Source: Hyphococcus sp. (GTDB lineage: Bacteria; Pseudomonadota; Alphaproteobacteria; Caulobacterales; Parvularculaceae). Taken from it: DNA of 64,000 nucleotides. The translations under genes were made by a program, and so were the position numbers. Below are positions 60,340 to 64,000 of this stretch, piece after piece. A model generated the notes under the pieces. The model saw nothing but the letters and a program-made list of their open reading frames with translations. It ran no database searches and was not told where the DNA came from. The stretch is taken from positions 372,001-436,000 of the forward strand of contig JAJFGB010000009.1 of the NCBI GenBank assembly GCA_021776335.1. The letters are read 5' to 3'. Positions within the stretch are counted from its first letter, which is position 1; each line of letters begins with the position of its first letter.

Positions 60340-60782
60340 CAACCGGGCGCCAGCTTCATGGTCGACAATACGAAATTCGATGATGAGTCTTTAACGCCCG
60401 GCAATCGGGCAATTTTTTTGAGCGCCAGTTCCGCATAGGAATCCATGTCGCGCGCCGCCACCTTCAAAATGTAATCGCCGCCACCGGAAATCGCGTAACA
60501 GGCGACAACCTCGTCGATGAGGTTCACCCGTTTCTCAAACTCATCAAGGAGGTTCTCCGCGTGAGATTCGAGTTTGACAAAGACATAGGCGAGGACGCTA
60601 AGACCAATATTGACGCGATCAACAACTGCTGAATATCCGGCGATCGCGCCGCATTCTTCAAGTTGCTTGACGCGTCGATGGCATGCCGAAACTGAAAGCC
60701 CAACTTGATCGGCGAGCTCAGCATTGGTTAGACGCCCGTCGCGCTGCAGAAGACCAAGGATTTTCCTGTCGATATCATCCAT
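60324..60782 (-). CDS. Lrp/AsnC-family regulator, probable controller of phhA
   Basis: A 152-residue leucine-responsive-type regulator. ATG 60782 (MDDIDRKILGLLQRDGRLTN) begins the winged helix exactly as in the family; an open frame to 60860 would add an unsupported 26 residues. The helix-turn-helix is NAELADQVGLSVSACHRRVKQLEECG; the RAM domain (VFVKLESHAENLLDEFEKRVNLIDEV, CYAISGGGDYILKV) follows. It is divergent from phhA, the usual PhhR-like or Lrp-regulated arrangement, so an aromatic amino acid is the likely effector. Confidence 0.92.
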   Translation of the reverse strand: MDDIDRKILGLLQRDGRLTNAELADQVGLSVSACHRRVKQLEECGAIAGYSAVVDRVNIGLSVLAYVFVKLESHAENLLDEFEKRVNLIDEVVACYAISGGGDYILKVAARDMDSYAELALKKIARLPGVKDSSSNFVLSTMKLAPGWPLPA

Positions 60783-60796
60783 TTTCGAATAATTTC

Positions 60797-60817
60797 CTGA
60801 TTTTTGATAATAATCAG
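60797..60817. promoter_or_regulatory. Inverted repeat between lrp and phhA, candidate Lrp operator
   Basis: CTGATT and AATCAG, 6-bp perfect arms over 21 bases, inside an AT-rich stretch. It lies 14 bases ahead of the Lrp start and about 80 ahead of phhA, well placed for autoregulation and control of phhA. Related AT-rich half-sites (GATAATAATCA, GAATTATCAT) are nearby. Confidence 0.55.
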
Positions 60818-60894
60818 TAAGGTTTCCGGAAATATGCTCATATTCGATGGATTTTGACAAGAATTATCATGGGGCTACGGATACTCTACGAAGC

Positions 60895-61779
60895 ATGAAT
60901 CAGACCGCCAACGCCGCATCGGCCCCGAAAAACCCTTTTGTTGCAAATACCAGCCATCAATTGCGCGGCAATTATGATGATATGCGCGCTGATTACTCGG
61001 TCGATCAGCCTTATGAAGCCTATACGGACGCGGAGCAGGCACGCTGGCGCCTTCTCTATGACCGGCAATCGAAACTCTTACCCGGCTTTGCCGCGCAAGA
61101 ATTTATCGATGGTTTGAATGATTTGAATGCGGGCAAGGCTATTCCGCGCCTCGAAGACGCCAATCAGATTCTCGGCGCCGCAACTGGCTGGCAATTAATT
61201 GTCGTACCCGGGCTTATTCCTGACGGTGTCTTTTTTGATCATCTGGCGAATAAGCGCTTTCCGGTAAGCTGGTGGATGCGCCGCGAAGATGAACTCGACT
61301 ATCTTGTTGAGCCAGATATTTTCCACGACTTCTTCGGCCATGTCCCGCTCTTATCCAATCCGGTGTTTGCGGACTATATGCGCCAATATGGCGAGGGCGG
61401 CCCGAAGGCGATTGAACATGGCGCGCAAAATATGCTCGCCCGGCTTTACTGGTACATCGTAGAATTTGGCCTCATCAAGACCCCGGACGGATTGCGCGCA
61501 TTTGGCGCCGGCATGTTGTCGTCAAAAGATGAAACGATCTTTTCCGTTGAGAGCCTCAAACCCAATCGCATCGCTTTCGACCTCGAACGCATTTTGAACA
61601 CGGCCTATATGGTCGATGATTTTCAAAAGACTTATTTCGTGATCGATAGTTTCGATCAATTATTCGAAATGTGCAGCCAGGATTTTACGCCTTTTTATGA
61701 GCGTAGTGCGGGGCGGGAGCCTTTTGCCGCTGAATCGATTCAGCCTGGCGATGATGTGATCAATCGTGGTGACTTCTAA
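60895..61779 (+). CDS. phhA: Phenylalanine 4-monooxygenase
   Basis: Hydroxylates phenylalanine to tyrosine with pterin and oxygen. ATG 60895 (MNQTANAASAPKNPF) gives 294 residues; ATG 60847 would add 16 and crowd the operator. The iron ligands are visible: His144 and His149 in IFHDFFGHVPLL and Glu190 in YWYIVEFGL. Also present are FPVSWWMRREDELDYL and FGAGMLSSKDE. It is the single-domain bacterial form, without the regulatory and tetramer domains of animal enzymes. A pterin-recycling pcd/phhB is not in the window. Confidence 0.95.
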   Translation: MNQTANAASAPKNPFVANTSHQLRGNYDDMRADYSVDQPYEAYTDAEQARWRLLYDRQSKLLPGFAAQEFIDGLNDLNAGKAIPRLEDANQILGAATGWQLIVVPGLIPDGVFFDHLANKRFPVSWWMRREDELDYLVEPDIFHDFFGHVPLLSNPVFADYMRQYGEGGPKAIEHGAQNMLARLYWYIVEFGLIKTPDGLRAFGAGMLSSKDETIFSVESLKPNRIAFDLERILNTAYMVDDFQKTYFVIDSFDQLFEMCSQDFTPFYERSAGREPFAAESIQPGDDVINRGDF

Positions 61780-61812
61780 GCATCAAAGCCAATCAGGCGC
61801 CACAAAGCAGCC

Positions 61813-61835
61813 GCTAAACCCTAGCTGGATTTAGC
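61813..61835. terminator. Inverted repeat between convergent phhA and gdhA
   Basis: GCTAAA and TTTAGC flank an 11-base spacer containing AGCT. It lies in the gap of about 70 bases between the two stops and may end both transcripts, but the stem is short and no long T-run follows. Confidence 0.35.
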
Positions 61836-61852
61836 TTGCGCTGCGCCGCAAC

Positions 61853-63280
61853 CTAAAGGTTTTGCGCCGAATAAGTAAGGGCGATGCGTTTGATTGCGGC
61901 GATGTATGCCGCTGTTCGAAGGTCTGGGCAGAATTCATTCCTTCGCCAGGTTTCTCGTGTGATTTGATACGCTGCACGCATCGTGTCATCCAATCCCGAC
62001 CGCACGAGATCGATTTCACTCGATCCGTTTGCAAGGGCGTTCTTAAAGCCGGATCCGATTTTGTCGCCGGTCATGCTCTCAATGGCGTCCATTAATATTG
62101 TCTGACGCGATTCTTCTTGACGACGCTGCAAACGGCCGAAACGGATATGGGAGAGATTTTTCACCCATTCGAAATAGGAGACGGTGACACCGCCCGCATT
62201 GGCGTAAAGATCAGGAATAACTACACAGCCGCGTTTTTGCAGAATCTCGTCTGCGCCTGCAGTGATCGGTCCGTTTGCGGCTTCGACGATAAGCGGCGCT
62301 TTAATATTTTCAGCGTTGGAGAGATTGATCGCGCCTTCCATCGCCGCTGGTATGAGGATATCACATTCGGCTTCAAGCAACTGACCGCCATCTGCAACAT
62401 ATTTCCCGGTCGCAAATCCTTTAACACCGGCAGTTTCATTGATGTGTTGTTTCAGGGTCTGGATATCAATTCCGCGTTCGTTGAAAATTGCGCCGTCACG
62501 CTCGATGACGCCAATGATGAGGGCGCCGTCTTCATCAGACAGAAACTGTGCAGCGTGATACCCCACATTGCCAAGGCCCTGCACGATAATGCGTTTACCA
62601 TCGAGGCCGCCTTCTAATCCGGCGGTTTTGACGTCTTCGCTATGGCGAAAAAATTCATGAAGCGCGTATTGAACACCGCGCCCCGTCGCTTCAACGCGGC
62701 CAGCGATACCGCCTGCATGAAGCGGTTTACCTGTAACACAGGCGCGGGAATTGATGTCGGTCGTATGCATTCTTCGAAACTCATCGGCAATCCACGCCAT
62801 CTCCCGTTCGCCCGTGCCCATATCAGGCGCGGGAACATTTTGAGACGGATGGATCAGATCGCGCTTTGCAAGCTCATAAGCAAAGCGGCGGGTGATTTTT
62901 TCAAGTTCGTCTTCATTCCAGTCTGCCGGGTTTATGGTCAGGCCGCCTTTTGCGCCGCCAAACGGCGCCTCGACAAGCGCGCATTTATAGGTCATGAGCG
63001 CCGCCAGCGCCTCCACTTCGTCCTGATCAACATTCATCGCGTATCGGATGCCGCCCTTAACCGGCTCCATGTGATCAGAGTGGACAGAGCGATAGCCGGT
63101 AAATGTATGGACATGGCCCCGCAAACGAACGCCAAAACGCACAGTATACGTTGCATTGCAGGTTCTGATGTTTTCAGCGACACCCGGGGGCAGGTCGAGT
63201 TTGTCGAGGGCGCGTTTTGCCATCAAGTCGACGCTGTCCCGAAAACCAGGCTCAATCTTTTTGGGCTGATGAATATTCAT
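61853..63280 (-). CDS. Glutamate dehydrogenase (Glu/Leu/Phe/Val family)
   Basis: Interconverts glutamate and 2-oxoglutarate plus ammonia. ATG 63280 (MNIHQPKKIEPGFRD) is preferred to a TTG at 63295. The 475 residues have the substrate-binding and catalytic lysines in EPVKGGIRYA (Lys75), LMTYKCALVEAPFGGAKGG (Lys99, Lys111), PAPDMGTGEREMAWI, and the nucleotide fold GLGNVG near 236. It ends in a family-typical helical tail. Convergent with phhA. Leucine or phenylalanine dehydrogenase is less likely given length and motifs. Confidence 0.92.
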   Translation of the reverse strand: MNIHQPKKIEPGFRDSVDLMAKRALDKLDLPPGVAENIRTCNATYTVRFGVRLRGHVHTFTGYRSVHSDHMEPVKGGIRYAMNVDQDEVEALAALMTYKCALVEAPFGGAKGGLTINPADWNEDELEKITRRFAYELAKRDLIHPSQNVPAPDMGTGEREMAWIADEFRRMHTTDINSRACVTGKPLHAGGIAGRVEATGRGVQYALHEFFRHSEDVKTAGLEGGLDGKRIIVQGLGNVGYHAAQFLSDEDGALIIGVIERDGAIFNERGIDIQTLKQHINETAGVKGFATGKYVADGGQLLEAECDILIPAAMEGAINLSNAENIKAPLIVEAANGPITAGADEILQKRGCVVIPDLYANAGGVTVSYFEWVKNLSHIRFGRLQRRQEESRQTILMDAIESMTGDKIGSGFKNALANGSSEIDLVRSGLDDTMRAAYQITRETWRRNEFCPDLRTAAYIAAIKRIALTYSAQNL

Positions 63281-63434
63281 GGCGATGCGATCCAATATGT
63301 TTAGCGCAATCGCAAAAATTACAACGCAGGGTTGTATATAAAGTTAATCCCCGGGCTAGATTCAATTTGCAGGGTTCCGTTAAGTCTGTGTGCAGAAAGC
63401 ATGGCGCGTTCACCTGTCTAAGTGACGACGAGAC

Positions 63435-64000
63435 CTACGTTGATGCTGGCTCGCGCTCATTTTTGACAATCTCATGCTTGCGGATAATACCGCGCATTTG
63501 GTCATAGCTCAGCGACAGCGCCCTAGCGGCGCGCTTCTGGTTGTCGCCATTGCGGGCAAGGGCTGCAACAACAATCTGTTTTTCAATCTCATCGAGATGC
63601 GCGCGCAAATCCAATTTGGAGTCGATATGCTCTGTTAATTCAGGACTGATCGGCAACGCGGCGCGCAAAGGAGGCGCGGGAGTTTCATGGGCGCTTGTTC
63701 GTTCAGGCAAGTCAGGAAACGGATCGATGACGATATCGCCGACGGGCCCTGCCATCTCGCTGATCCGCCAGCGATAAAATGATCGCTCCACAGCATTTTT
63801 CAACTCGCGTACATTTCCTGGCCAGAGATGGTCTACGAGCTGCGCCATGGCCTCGGGCGTGAAGCCGTCATAAAGCTCGTCCATTTCGCTTGCCATATGC
63901 GTAGCGAAATGGCCTGCAAGCTGTGGGATATCTTCGCGGCGATCTCTTAAAGGCGGCGCTGCAACGACATCAAAAGCAAGCCTGTCCAAAAGATCTGCGC
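63435..64000 (-). CDS. PspF-like sigma-54-dependent activator, 5' part outside the window
   Basis: The C-terminal 188 residues of an enhancer-binding AAA+ protein. The frame is open to the window end. Visible are LLDRLAFDVVAAPPLRDRREDIPQLAGHFA (sensor I side of the AAA+ domain), LVDHLWPGNVRELKNAVERS, and a C-terminal helix-turn-helix, ARNGDNQKRAARALSLSYDQMRGIIRKHEI. The last element is typical of PspF, the activator of the phage-shock operon, which lacks a receiver domain. The N-terminal part and psp genes would lie beyond 64000, so the PspF call is probable. Confidence 0.85.
   Translation of the reverse strand, partial: ADLLDRLAFDVVAAPPLRDRREDIPQLAGHFATHMASEMDELYDGFTPEAMAQLVDHLWPGNVRELKNAVERSFYRWRISEMAGPVGDIVIDPFPDLPERTSAHETPAPPLRAALPISPELTEHIDSKLDLRAHLDEIEKQIVVAALARNGDNQKRAARALSLSYDQMRGIIRKHEIVKNEREPAST

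Overview
The window looks like the chromosome of a flagellated alphaproteobacterium. The evidence is the imuA-imuB-dnaE2 mutasome cassette, the flagellin regulators FlbT and FlaF, DUF1217- and DUF6468-type flagellar proteins, a rhizobial-style chemotaxis operon (STAS protein, cheY, cheA, cheW, cheR, cheY, CheZ-like protein, mcp, cheB, cheD), a PhhA-type phenylalanine hydroxylase and a PspF-type activator. Base composition is moderate to high GC and even throughout. A Caulobacterales/Parvularculales-like lineage is my guess from gene content, not proven. I see no phage, insertion sequence, CRISPR array or tRNA/rRNA gene, and no clear sign of recent transfer.

Layout. 1-5331: end of imuA, then imuB and dnaE2 (error-prone translesion synthesis). 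5647-16997: chemotaxis operon on the + strand, with an outer-membrane-type porin gene between the CheZ-like gene and the receptor gene. 17035-50715: one continuous flagellar island of alternating operons. In order these are flgB-flgC-fliE-fliQ-flhA-fliR-flhB-coiled coil (-); fliI (+); flgJ-flgN-like-flagellin-flaF-flbT-DUF1217 (-); fliK-flgD (+); fliL2-DUF6468-motE-motA-unknown 821 aa-flgF-flgG-flgA-flgH-fliL1 (-); fliF-fliH-fliN-fliP-fliG (+); motB-flgE-flgK-flgL-flgI (-); and a divergent fliM candidate (+). 51033-53887: glutathione-dependent formaldehyde detoxification genes adhC and fghA with a lipoprotein propeller gene between them. 53898-57453: a lipoprotein-like Ntn acylase divergent from a membrane-embedded AraC regulator. 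57681-64000: housekeeping and amino-acid genes (ndk, a sterol desaturase-family gene, an EF-hand protein, an Lrp regulator divergent from phhA, glutamate dehydrogenase, and the end of a pspF-like gene).

How it fits together. The window encodes nearly a whole motility system: export apparatus, rod, rings, hook, filament, stators, switch and a complete sensory pathway. Canonical fliO, fliJ, fliD, fliS, flgM and flbD are not recognised here. The most interesting parts are: (a) an apparently complete alternative signal-termination set, with a CheS-like STAS protein carrying a histone-like Lys/Ala repeat beside CheY1 and a CheZ/CheT-like protein with a DxxxQ motif beside CheY2; (b) a shared C-terminal D-[VW]-x-x-F pentapeptide on the CheZ-like protein, CheD and the receptor; (c) a secreted 821-residue protein cotranscribed with motA, with five 20-residue tandem repeats at an exact 60-bp period; (d) FlhB with NPTR instead of NPTH at the autocleavage loop; (e) a very divergent FliM candidate; (f) two FliL paralogues with similar His/Lys/Gly-rich periplasmic linkers.
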